A stretch of DNA of 22,106 bases from assembly GCF_002607855.1 (NCBI RefSeq), contig NZ_AWQQ01000056.1, positions 1-22,106 on the forward strand, read 5' to 3'. The notes under the pieces were generated by a model. That model was not told where the DNA came from. It did not search any database and saw nothing but the letters and a program-made list of their open reading frames with translations. Numbering within the stretch: the first letter of the stretch is position 1; every line of letters begins with the position of its first letter. This DNA comes from Desulforamulus profundi (GTDB taxonomy: Bacteria > Bacillota_B > Desulfotomaculia > Desulfotomaculales > Desulfotomaculaceae). Made by a program: the position numbers and the translations under genes. This document shows, one piece after another, positions 7,610-15,060 of the stretch.

Positions 7610-7670
7610 GACAGATATTTACATGGTTTTTGTTACTGCCGTGATAAGATATAGTTACGATTGCTGCTTG
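7610..7670. repeat. 61-bp dispersed repeat, copy 2
   Basis: Partner of 6433-6493. No transposase gene and no right-end hairpin are attached, so this would be a solo left end or a miniature element if the IS605 reading is right. Confidence 0.55.
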
Positions 7671-7700
7671 ATTTTAGTTTTTCTGTTCGGGTCACAATTT

Positions 7701-7949
7701 TCAATTTTTATCCTGTACATACTTAATGATAATTACACTTTTCGTGTTGTTTGTGACTAAAAAAATTTTATTTATATCGGCGTCAGGAAATTGCTCCTTA
7801 AACTTTTTTATAAAGTTATAACTAGGGTTTCTTAAACCATGTTCGACTTTAGTGTAGAAAGAAACTGATATGTCCAGTATATTAGCCATATCTTCTTGGC
7901 TTTTTTTAATTAAATCTCTAAATTTCGCAAGCTCACTATTTTTCGCCAT
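7701..7949 (-). CDS. XRE-family HTH regulator, divergent from immR-like gene
   Basis: An 82-residue protein. The helix-turn-helix covers about residues 8-45 (KSQEDMANILDISVSFYTKV, then EHGLRNPS), and a C-terminal beta tail follows (NTKSVIIIKYVQ). It starts at ATG 7947-7949 after AGGTGG. The divergent gap to the ImmR-like gene holds repeated ACAC-N5-GTGT palindromes; one lies just before this gene's probable -10. A further copy lies inside its own 3' end at 7735-7747. The arrangement suggests a mutual-repression switch that controls the element. Confidence 0.75.
   Translation of the reverse strand: MAKNSELAKFRDLIKKSQEDMANILDISVSFYTKVEHGLRNPSYNFIKKFKEQFPDADINKIFLVTNNTKSVIIIKYVQDKN
7735..7747. 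promoter_or_regulatory. Intragenic copy of the ACAC-N5-GTGT operator
   Basis: ACACTTTTCGTGT matches the operator form seen three times at 7974-8080. It lies within the coding sequence of the XRE gene. It may be a silencer or looping site, or chance. Confidence 0.35.
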
Positions 7950-7973
7950 ACACTTGCCACCTTTATAATCTCT

Positions 7974-8086
7974 ACACTTTTTGTGTTATTACTAAGTAAA
8001 TACTACTACACTTATAGTGTATCGTCAAGGGTTTACTTTACTTTTTGTGTGGTATATTTTAATGTTTACACATATTGTGTTATAAT
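7974..8086. promoter_or_regulatory. Operator cluster and divergent promoters
   Basis: Three 13-base palindromes share ACAC-N5-GTGT: ACACTTTTTGTGT (7974-7986), ACACTTATAGTGT (8008-8020) and ACACATATTGTGT (8068-8080). A partial copy, ACTTTTTGTGT, lies at 8040-8050. The last full site directly abuts a perfect -10, TATAAT, at 8081-8086 for the rightward ImmR-like gene. The first precedes a TATAAA-like -10 on the minus strand. The likely ligand is one of the two adjacent HTH proteins. Confidence 0.7.
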
Positions 8087-8105
8087 ACATCCAGAGGTGT
8101 TAACA

Positions 8106-8513
8106 TTGTTTGGTAAAAGGATTAAAGAATTAAGAGTCCAACATAATATGACCCAAAGTGATTTAGCAAGATTATTGAAAGTCTCTCCCAGTACGATTGG
8201 TATGTATGAACAGGGGCGAAGAGATCCTGACACTGACACAATAAATTTTCTTGCCGACTTCTTCAATGTGTCGGCAGACTACCTTCTTGGCCGCACCGAT
8301 ATTCCTAACAATGTTAACGACGAACCCACTCCACAGGAGCTTGAAAAAGTTCTCCGAGAGGCCAATATAGCTTTTGATGGAGCCCCACTGGATGAAGAAG
8401 ATAAAGAAGATGTAATAGAGTTTGTTAAAGTTGCCTCCGGGCACTCAAGAAAAGGAAACGGGAAAAAGCACAAGAAAAAGCTACTGATCATCAGTAGCTT
8501 TTTGACATTTTAA
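8106..8513 (+). CDS. immR: ImmR-like XRE repressor
   Basis: A 135-residue repressor with a clear HTH (FGKRIKELRVQHNMTQSDLA, then LLKVSPSTIGMYEQGRRDP) and the typical ADFFNVSADYLLGRTD end of that domain, followed by an acidic linker. It precedes an ImmA-type protease gene, the arrangement of ICEBs1 ImmR/ImmA, where the protease cleaves the repressor to release the element. I start it at TTG 8106-8108, 6 bases after GAGGTG; longer frames would run through the promoter and operators. The last twelve codons lie in a perfect 13-bp hairpin. The gene symbol reflects context and is tentative. Confidence 0.75.
   Translation: MFGKRIKELRVQHNMTQSDLARLLKVSPSTIGMYEQGRRDPDTDTINFLADFFNVSADYLLGRTDIPNNVNDEPTPQELEKVLREANIAFDGAPLDEEDKEDVIEFVKVASGHSRKGNGKKHKKKLLIISSFLTF
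8475..8503. terminator. 13-bp hairpin inside the end of the repressor gene
   Basis: AAAAAGCTACTGA and TCAGTAGCTTTTT pair perfectly around a TCA loop, giving a T5 tract on each strand. It looks like a bidirectional terminator, but it lies before the repressor stop codon (8511-8513) and before the protease gene, so it could attenuate the downstream gene. Confidence 0.6.
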
Positions 8514-8542
8514 GGTATTTCGACATAATTCGGGGTGATTCG

Positions 8543-8986
8543 ATGCACTGGATTAAGAGGGAGGTCAGAAACCTGCAAGAGCAGTATCATACCTCCGATC
8601 CTTTTGAGCTTGCTGATTATCTTGAATACATCCTCGTCCCATTCCCATTTAGAAAAATTAGAGGTATGTTGCTGGTGTTTGAAGGAACAACCTTTATCGG
8701 GTACAATAACACATTGCCATACCGAGAACAAAAACTTGTAATCTACCATGAAATAGCCCACCGACGTCTGCATCCGTCCCTTAACTATTTTATGGTTTTA
8801 GATAATTTACGGTCTATTTGTATAGGTAAGTATGAACGTCAAGTAGACAGGTTTGTGGCCGAGCTCTTACTGTCCGAGAAAAAACCAGAGCCCGGCGAAT
8901 CAATATATGAATTTGCCAGGCGCTATGACGTTCCTGTAAAACTTGTTGAGACACTAGCTCCATATTGGATAGCCAACTCTGAATAG
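8543..8986 (+). CDS. immA: ImmA/IrrE-family metallopeptidase
   Basis: A 147-residue zinc protease of the M78 (DUF955) family. The catalytic HEIAH lies at residues 69-73, and a downstream glutamate-containing helix (ERQVDRFVAELLL) provides the usual third ligand region. In ICEBs1 and phage relatives such enzymes cut the partner XRE repressor after DNA damage or cell signalling. The start is ATG 5 bases after GGGGTG, and the repressor gene ends 29 bases upstream with a terminator-like hairpin between. The substrate is inferred from the pairing. Confidence 0.85.
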   Translation: MHWIKREVRNLQEQYHTSDPFELADYLEYILVPFPFRKIRGMLLVFEGTTFIGYNNTLPYREQKLVIYHEIAHRRLHPSLNYFMVLDNLRSICIGKYERQVDRFVAELLLSEKKPEPGESIYEFARRYDVPVKLVETLAPYWIANSE

Positions 8987-9041
8987 TGTTCCTTTATGAG
9001 AAGTGATAAAATAAAGTTGCTAAATATATTTTAGGGGGCAA

Positions 9042-9263
9042 ATGGTTGTGGCCATTGATAAAATATTCGAGGAAATTAAAAAACTGTCTCCCATGGACCG
9101 GTATAAACTTCGTACTATGCTAGATTTTGACGAAATTACCGAGGATGATATTGAGATTTCTAAATCAGCAGCAGGGGGTTGGGCAGATGTTGACGCTGAT
9201 GAATTAATTAAAGATATATACGGGAAAAGGGAAAAGAGCAGCAGGATGGGTGAAGAATGGTAA
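9042..9263 (+). CDS. VapB-like antitoxin
   Basis: A 73-residue acidic protein. The C-terminal part GGWADVDADELIKDIYGKRE resembles the toxin-binding tail of antitoxins paired with PIN toxins. The N-terminal part (KLSPMDRYKLRTMLD) is helical and does not show a clear AbrB or ribbon-helix-helix motif. The start is ATG at 9042, close to GGGGG, though GTG two codons later has better spacing. Its stop codon overlaps the toxin start in TAATG. It should neutralise the toxin and repress its own operon. Confidence 0.7.
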   Translation: MVVAIDKIFEEIKKLSPMDRYKLRTMLDFDEITEDDIEISKSAAGGWADVDADELIKDIYGKREKSSRMGEEW

Positions 9264-9667
9264 TGTTAAAATACCTATTAGATACTGATTGGGCCGTTTA
9301 CTACCTACGAGGAAAAGAGGCTTTTGTCAAGGCTATTGACGAGCTGCGTGGTGAAGGTATAGCCATCAGCACCATCTCTATCGCTGAACTTTACGAAGGG
9401 GTTTACCGAAACCCAAATCCAGAAAAAAAGGAGATAATCTTGCTCAACTTTTTAGAGGGATTAAGAACCCTTACCGTTACCAAACCGGTGGCACGTCTCT
9501 TTGGCCAAAAACGGGCTGAACTTTACAAAATGGGGTTTACCGTTGGCGATTTAGATCTATTTATTGCATGTGTGGCAGAGTATTATAATTTAACCATTTT
9601 GACAAATAACCGAAAACATTTTGAACGTGTACCTGGCATCAAAGAAATAATTTCTGTCCCTGTTTAA
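9263..9667 (+). CDS. VapC-like PIN-domain ribonuclease toxin
   Basis: A 134-residue PIN-domain protein. The acidic site residues are visible: Asp in YLLDTD at residue 7, Glu in ISIAELYEG near 42, and the pair in GDLDLFIA near 95, followed by the typical LTILTNNRKHFERVPG end. VapC enzymes cut tRNA or rRNA. I prefer ATG 9263 to the in-frame ATG at 9257, because GGGTGA at 9248-9253 is 9 bases from the first and only 3 from the second. Translation is coupled to the antitoxin. The pair probably stabilises the element. Confidence 0.85.
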   Translation: MLKYLLDTDWAVYYLRGKEAFVKAIDELRGEGIAISTISIAELYEGVYRNPNPEKKEIILLNFLEGLRTLTVTKPVARLFGQKRAELYKMGFTVGDLDLFIACVAEYYNLTILTNNRKHFERVPGIKEIISVPV

Positions 9668-9700
9668 AAACATTAAGACAATACAAAGACTTACTCACCT

Positions 9701-9727
9701 CCCCTCTGGCTTTGCTAAAGGGGTTTT
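9701..9727 (+). terminator. Weak terminator after the toxin gene
   Basis: CCCCT at 9701 and AGGGG before TTTT form a 5-bp outer stem with an inner GC-TTT-GC match. TATAAT at 9727-9732 directly follows and could be the -10 of the recombinase gene, though no good -35 is seen. Confidence 0.35.
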
Positions 9728-9761
9728 ATAATACTATATAGTTGGAAACAGAGGTGAAAAC

Positions 9762-11320
9762 ATGGAACGCGTCCTAATGCATTTAAGAAAATCCAGAGCT
9801 GATTTAGAGGCTGAGGCCCGGGAGAAGGAGAAACTCTTGCAAAACACCGTAACATTTTATTAAAACTTGCTAAAGAAAGAAACCTTAATATCGTAAAAAT
9901 AAGAGAAGAAGTAGGAATTTCTGGGGAAAGCCTTATTCATAGACCGGAAATGCTTGAAACACTCAAAGAGGTTGAAGAAGGTTTATATGATGCTGTTCTT
10001 TGTATGGATATAGACCGGTTAGGCCGTGGCAACACAAAAGAACAAGGTATTATTTTAGAGGCCTTTAAAAACTCTAATACAAAAATAATAACTCCACTAA
10101 AAACTTACGATTTAAATAATGAGTTTGATGAAGAATACGCGGAATTCGGAGCCTTCATGGCAAGGCGAGAATTCAAATTCATTACCCGTAGACTTCAAAG
10201 GGGTCGTGTAATAACCGTTGAGGAAGGTAATTACATAGCCCCCCGCCCGCCTTATGGCTATCTCATTGAAAAAAATAACAAAGAACGTTACCTAGTTCCT
10301 CATCCTGAGCAGGCCCCCATTGTTAAAATGATTTTTGACTGGTACACTCACGATGATCCTAACATTAGAATGGGTGCCAATAAGATAGCGAATGAATTAA
10401 ACAAGTTTTGCAAATCCCCTACCGGTATTGCCTGGAAAGCATCTACCGTTTTGTTTATTCTCAAAAATGCAATCTACGCCGGCCGTATTCAATGGAAAAA
10501 GAAAGAAGAGAAAAAATCTATTACGCCTGGGAAAAAGAGAGATGTTAGAATGAGACCAAAGGAACAATGGATCGATGTCGAAGGAAAACATGAGCCCCTA
10601 GTATCCATGGAAACCTATTTAAAAGCCCAGGAAATCTTAAAAAGAAAGTATCACGTTCCGTATCAAATCCAAAACGGCATTACTAACCCACTGGCCGGCC
10701 TGGTGAAGTGCGGCATATGTGGTTCGTCAATGGTATATCGTCCATACACACACCAAAGACACCCTCATCTTATATGCTATAACCGTTATTGTACTAACAA
10801 AAGCTCACGGTTCGAATACGTTGAATCAAAAATAATTCAAGGACTCCATCAGTTGTTAGCCCAATATAAAGCGGACTGGGGTAAACACCAACGGCCAAAG
10901 GTGAATGATGATTCCGTTGATTTAAGGCAAAGGGCTCTGCATCGTTTAGAAAAAGAGTTAAATGATTTATACAAACAAAAAGATAACCTTCATAATCTAC
11001 TTGAAAAAGGTGTTTACAGCATTGATACTTTTCTCGAAAGATCCAATATTTTAGCTGAACGGATAGACGATACAAAAAAAGCAATACATGACGCCGAGAA
11101 AGCTTTGGCCGAAGAAGTACAAAGAAATAAAGTTAAAAAAAACATTATACCAACCGTTGAGAATGTGCTAGAACTTTATTATAAAACTCAAGATCCGGCA
11201 AAAAAAAATAACCTGCTTAAGTCTGTTTTAGATTACGCGGTCTACCGCAAAGAAAAGCACCAGCGAGATGATGATTTTACACTGGTGCTATATCCTAAAC
11301 TCCCACAGATAAACAGTTAA
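9762..11320 (+). pseudogene. spoIVCA: SpoIVCA-type large serine recombinase, frameshifted
   Basis: The gene starts at ATG 9762 after GAGGTG and encodes the catalytic end of a resolvase domain, with Ser11 in LRKSRAD. That frame stops at 9861-9863. The family continues from GETLAKHRN in the next frame, so restoring one G in the GG at 9827-9828 gives a 519-residue protein. The remainder holds VLCMDIDRLGRGN, a recombinase domain with RPPYGYLI, a zinc ribbon (CGIC near 10710 and two later cysteines) and a C-terminal coiled coil. The stop lies four bases before an AATGA core that precedes the sigK 3' half, so this is the presumed skin excisionase. As read, no internal start keeps Ser11, hence it would be inactive unless the lost base is a sequencing error. 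Confidence 0.85.
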
Positions 11321-11321
11321 T

Positions 11322-11606
11322 GGTAATGAAATAAGTTTGATCGATATATTGGGTACCGACCCGGAAGTGGTGTCCGATATGGTTGAAACAGCCTTTGAAA
11401 AGAACCACCTGATGGAAAAGGTACGCCGGTTGACCAGCCGGGAAAAAAGAGTGTTAGAAATGCGCTTCGGTCTCGGCACCACCGCCCGGAAAACCCAGAG
11501 GGAAATTGCCCGCGCTTTAGGAATCTCCCGCTCCTATGTCTCCCGCATTGAGAAAAGGGCCTTAAATAAACTGACCAAGGAATTCCGCATGGAAGGCTGC
11601 CAGTAA
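11322..11606 (+). CDS. sigK: 3' half of sigK (mother-cell sigma factor), split gene
   Basis: This in-frame stretch encodes [20 protein letters not shown] and then sigma region 4 with its HTH ([20 protein letters not shown], then KRALNKL). That is the signature of sigma-K and its sibling sigma-E, and the GNEISLID segment favours sigma-K. About the first 60% of the protein (regions 1.2 to 3) is absent, and neither a start codon with ribosome site nor a promoter is present, so it is not expressed alone. The sequence begins abruptly at the recombinase gene, as expected when an element is inserted in sigK. Excision would join it to a 5' half outside the window. It ends at TAA in a terminator. Confidence 0.85.
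   Translation, partial: GNEISLIDILGTDPEVVSDMVETAFEKNHLMEKVRRLTSREKRVLEMRFGLGTTARKTQREIARALGISRSYVSRIEKRALNKLTKEFRMEGCQ
11325..11329 (+). other. Probable att core of the sigK intervening element
   Basis: AATGA sits in GGTAATGAAATAAGT, which encodes the sigK residues GNEIS. AATGA is the crossover core described for the B. subtilis skin element. It lies 4 bases after the recombinase stop. The partner copy with the sigK 5' half should lie beyond the left edge of the window. Confidence 0.65.
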
Positions 11607-11618
11607 CGGCAGCCTTCC
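11591..11618 (+). terminator. sigK terminator
   Basis: GGAAGGCTGCC and GGCAGCCTTCC pair over 11 bases around AGTAAC, which contains the sigK stop. The following GTTCTTAGTTCTT is a poor T-tract. Confidence 0.65.
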
Positions 11619-11645
11619 GTTCTTAGTTCTTCGATTCAAGTTCCA

Positions 11646-12041
11646 TCAATACCCCAATTCTTCTCCCACAACCACCACGGTTATATCCGTAAGCATTGGC
11701 TTTTTCCTCATAACGGAATAAATCCTGCAAATCCTGGTTGAACCCTGGCACTCTGAACATACCCCGGTGATAGTGCAGGGGTTATCATAATTAAGCCGTT
11801 TATTATTCATTGGCGAAACAATTGTCTGCAGTCGTTCATCCATAATCGGGTAGACACCCAACTATACGGCGCCCGGCCCCTTTGCGTGGGCTTCAAGAAT
11901 AATGTTTTGAGTGGCGGCGGAGCAGTCCTGTACCCAGTAGCCCTTCACGATCTCCAGGCTTTCATCCCCGCAAACCAGTATCGTTACCTGGGCTCCCCCC
12001 AGCATATAGGCGTAGGGATGGAAATAAGGTGCCGCTCCATA
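11646..12041 (-). pseudogene. Nitroreductase/LUD-domain chimeric relic
   Basis: The upstream part, to 11862, matches the C-terminal region of flavin nitroreductases: APYFHPYAYMLGGAQ, VTILVCGDES, then WVQDCSAATQNII and AHAKGPGAV. A TAG follows where the family has Trp, then LGVYP continues in frame. After MDERL the sequence changes to the C-terminus of a LUD (lactate-utilisation, DUF162) protein: cysteines at PCTITGVCSECQGSTRIC and the tail TDITVVVVGEELGY. Neither domain is complete and the nitroreductase N-terminus is missing. A deletion probably fused two genes. It starts where the terminator of the upstream gene ends. Confidence 0.7.
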
Positions 12042-12045
12042 TTGA

Positions 12046-12069
12046 AAAGCTGCCATCACTGGCAGCTTT
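12046..12069 (-). terminator. Terminator of the GGDEF/HD-GYP gene
   Basis: AAAGCTGCCA and TGGCAGCTTT form a perfect 10-bp stem with a 4-base loop 10 bases after the stop codon, and the minus strand continues with T then C. Confidence 0.7.
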
Positions 12070-12078
12070 CTTGGCTTG

Positions 12079-13759
12079 TTAATAATCTGCGGTTATTTTA
12101 CAGAAGGTTTCCGAATGGGACTCTACAAGGTTAGCAAAGACATTGCACAATTCCGGGTCATAATGGGAACCGGCCAAAGACAACAGTTCCTGGCAAGCAG
12201 CCCCGGGCAGCATTCCTTTTTTATAAGGTCTGTCTGTGGTCATGGCATCAAAACTGTCCACAATACGAATAATCCGGGCGCCAGGGGTATATTACGGCCG
12301 CTTAGACCCAGGGGGTAACCCGTACCGTCATAATTTTCATGGTGATGCAAAATATACGGTCGAACCTTCTCCAGGGACTTGATGGGTCGGATAATCTCAC
12401 TGCCCCAGTAAGGGTGTTGTTTTAAAATATCCCACTCAGCCTCTGTCACTTTGCCCGGTGCGTTTAGAATACGGATGTCGATTTCAATCTTGCCAATATC
12501 GTGCAGATATGCTCCGTACTGTATATACCGCACTTCATCTTCGTTCAGTCCATATTCTTTTGCCAGCAAAGTGGCGTATTCCAGTACCCTCTCGGAATGC
12601 CCATAGGTATAGCGGTCCTTGGCATTAATGATACTTAACAGCGTTCTGGTCGAACTTAAAAGCTCCGCTTCAGACTGTTCAGAGGTACCTTTTAATGTAT
12701 CTAAAACGTTAAAGTATAGCTCTATTTTATCTTTACTGGTCTTTTTGGCTTTGTATAGGGCCTGGTCGGCCAATTCAAATAGATCCTCACCAGACTTTGT
12801 ATGTTCCGGGTAACTCGCCAAGCCCACGGTGACACTCAACTTACCGGTGGGGAGTTTGCTTGCATTCTCATTATTCAAGATCAGTTCCTCAATTTTTTCC
12901 TTAAGCCCTTTGGCTATTTTATAAGCGGCATTTGAATCATGCTTTGGAAGCAGTACACAAAATTCATCGCCACCGTACCGTGCCGCAATACCGGGGGCTT
13001 TAGTTTCCTGCAGCAGGACTTGTCCCACTTCTTTCAAAACTTGGTCTCCTGCGAGGTGACCAAAGGTATCATTATAGTATTTGAAAAAATCGATATCAAA
13101 GAGAATGAGGCTGAGAGGTTCGTTGTTGCTTTTTGCCTCTTCTAAGGCTTTTTTAAAGGATACTTGAAAATATCTATGGTTATAAACTCCTGATAACCCG
13201 TCCTTGTTGGCTAATTCCAGTAAATAATTTCTGGTGTCTCGTTCAATGCCGGCAATTCCTCCGATAAGCCATGCACAGATAAACATGACACCGGTAAGGA
13301 CAATGTCGGATTCAAATTGAGTATTTGGGTAATCAAAACCATATAATAATAAATCACCTATGCATAATAAAAATCCACTTAATAAAGCAATACTACAACC
13401 AAAAGCTTTGCTTTTGGCAAATGATACATATGCAACAGGAATGATTAGCAGGCTTTTTACATAGCTGTCGTTGTAACTAGTGAGCAGAATAAAGACAAAA
13501 ATTGAAAGCATGTAAAAGCCTGTAGGGAGGATATCTAGTCGAACAATAACTACACATACTAATAAGGCAATAATAAACAGGATAGTAGAAATAAATTCAT
13601 TTCTAAAAAAATAAATATATTTGCTAACGGTTCATTTACAGACGTATTCCAATTGACTTTTGTCAGAAACACTAATATAAAAATAAGAGAACAAAGTAAG
13701 TAAACAGTAATTTTTAGGTCTTTGAAGTTGTCTTCTCTTTTTTGCTTCCAATCATTCAT
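12079..13759 (-). pseudogene. Membrane GGDEF/HD-GYP c-di-GMP protein, two frame breaks
   Basis: The protein has an N-terminal membrane region of about six helices, a GGDEF domain with an intact GGDEF signature and no obvious RxxD inhibitory site, and an HD-GYP domain (YLHDIGKI, then HHHENYDGTGYP). It could both make and degrade cyclic di-GMP. Three frames are needed: a base is missing in an A7 run at 13605-13611 (plus-strand view) inside the membrane region, and another near 12276-12282, where AARIIRIVDSFDAMTTDRPY should continue. The start is ATG 13757-13759 after AAAGAG; the in-frame GTG at 13768 lies before that site. It is the last gene of agr-like locus A. Its membrane part, with IPVAYVS and FICAWLIGGI, resembles that of the locus B kinase. 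Confidence 0.8.
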
Positions 13760-13797
13760 AAATATCACTCTTTAAGATATAACTAACCTAATAAAAA

Positions 13798-13830
13798 CAA
13801 AAGAGTGATATTATGCAGTTCACTCTTTTG
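13798..13830 (-). terminator. Hairpin between agrD and the GGDEF gene
   Basis: CAAAAGAGTGA and TCACTCTTTTG pair over 11 bases with an 11-base loop, ending in a T-rich run on the minus strand. The same AAAGAGTGATATT block appears again, inverted, at 13761-13773, at the ribosome site of the next gene, so the two could form alternative structures that control readthrough. Confidence 0.55.
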
Positions 13831-13842
13831 CTTTATTATGGG

Positions 13843-13983
13843 TTATTTTTGTAATGATTTTGGCAACTTAGGCTGGTAATGTGCATAACCACATGCAGAC
13901 GCAGCATTAATTAATGCCGATAAAGTAAAAGCAATGGTTGCCACAGTAAGGAATAAGGATTTTAAGATTTTTATAATAATCAC
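13843..13983 (-). CDS. agrD: AgrD-like cyclic peptide precursor (locus A)
   Basis: A precursor of about 43-46 residues. An amphipathic N-terminal helix (KILKSLFLTVATIAFTLSAL) is followed by ASACGYAHY and the tail QPKLPKSLQK, which matches the AgrD consensus for recognition by AgrB. The mature signal would be a thiolactone ring from Cys, probably CGYAHY. The reading frame overlaps the agrB stop codon. The start is odd: GTG at 13981-13983 touches its own ribosome site (GGGGAG), while the well-spaced codons are ATT or ATA at 13972-13977. The next gene downstream is the GGDEF/HD-GYP protein. Confidence 0.8.
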   Translation of the reverse strand: MIIIKILKSLFLTVATIAFTLSALINAASACGYAHYQPKLPKSLQK

Positions 13984-14605
13984 CTCCCCTTTAATAAAAT
14001 AATAAGTAGAAATCTATCTATGAAATACATTATCTTATGCCCGAAAGATGTAAGCATCAAGTATTGCCAAAGCATTATTAAGGAAACTGCATAGTTTGTC
14101 AGTTCATATTTATTATAAATATAAGACAGCCCCTGGCATATAAATAAAAAGAACACTGCTAAAAACGATAACTTTCTTAGTAACTTCTTTTGCTGGAAAC
14201 TTAGTGGCTTTTCAGGCGATTCTACTGGCGCCTTCAAATATATTATTGTGAGTCCATACAAAAAAGATAATATAATTACTAATCCCATGTAATCTTGTAC
14301 AATATAAATTGTTTCTAGTGCAATATAAGCTAAGATATTGTATATGAAAACTGTAATCAACAAACAATGCAACGAGTTTTCACTATGAGCGCCACCTGCT
14401 GTTTTACGTATAAACATAGAAGCCAAAAGCATGTAAAAAATTTGAACATGTAAATGAAATAAATACCCTAAAAAACAAGTAATAACTATGCTAGAAACTA
14501 AACCAAAAAAACCTGAGCGCCAAATAAAAGAATTTCTTGTTGGTCTTCATTCTTAATTCCTTTGCTCTTTATCAAATAATTAGCTGCTTTTTCAGGAAAA
14601 GACAT
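13980..14605 (-). pseudogene. agrB: AgrB-like peptide protease/exporter, one frame break (locus A)
   Basis: AgrB is a membrane cysteine protease that trims and cyclises AgrD. The signature RKTAGGAHSENSLHC keeps the catalytic His and Cys. The N-terminal part starts at ATG 14603-14605 after GGGAG and reads MSFPEKAANYLIKSKGIKNE; it stops early because the T-run at 14505-14511 (A7 on the plus strand) is one base short. Adding one T gives QVFFGLVSSIVITCFLGYL and a normal protein of about 208 residues. The gene overlaps agrD and follows the small 5-TM gene by 6 bases. Whether it is truly broken depends on the run length. Confidence 0.8.
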
Positions 14606-14611
14606 TTATAA

Positions 14612-15055
14612 TTATCTCCCAAATTTTCTAATTAACATAGATAAAATAATGATAATTACTACATGAGGTAACCCCGAGAGGAACCACCACAAGGGTTCAC
14701 CTAATATTGTGTTATAGTTAAGCAAGAATAATTTTGAAATTAAAAATGCAGATATTATTTCAGTAATAATGATAATAGAAAATACCAAAATTAGGCCAAA
14801 AACAGCCGAAGAAAGTTTAGTTTTGTAATAGTAGGTTAAAAAACCGCTTACCAAACAAACTAATATTAGTGAGTGAATGCCAAAACTAATCGGTAATTTA
14901 CGTAACAAAAAAGTTGATATGGCATATGCTCCTGAAAATATTATTAATTCTTTCTTTGACCAGTGTACCTTTAAAAAAACAAAAAGGAAGAATAAAACAC
15001 TTATACCTTCCAAATATGCCAAACTTATATAAAGAGAAAAGGGTATATTGCCCAT
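14612..15055 (-). CDS. Small 5-TM protein of agr-like locus A
   Basis: A 147-residue, very hydrophobic protein with about five membrane segments and a basic end (RKFGR). It has no kinase, transporter or enzyme motif. It is homologous in layout and end sequence to the small membrane protein of locus B: WWFLSGLPHVVIIIILSMLI here against LWVMLGWPQIIIMVCLAFII there. The start is ATG after GGGAGG. It is the first gene of the operon with agrB, agrD and the GGDEF protein. It resembles the membrane part of an AgrC-type receptor without a kinase, so a peptide-binding or accessory role is possible but unproven. Confidence 0.65.
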   Translation of the reverse strand: MGNIPFSLYISLAYLEGISVLFFLFVFLKVHWSKKELIIFSGAYAISTFLLRKLPISFGIHSLILVCLVSGFLTYYYKTKLSSAVFGLILVFSIIIITEIISAFLISKLFLLNYNTILGEPLWWFLSGLPHVVIIIILSMLIRKFGR

Positions 15056-15060
15056 CTTAT

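Noticed and set aside
7983..8105. 41 extra N-terminal codons of the ImmR-like frame
   Set aside because: They cover the promoter and operators, and a well-spaced ribosome site precedes TTG 8106.
12939..13145. Plus-strand frame inside the GGDEF gene
   Set aside because: It is antisense to the conserved GGDEF domain and has no supporting signals.
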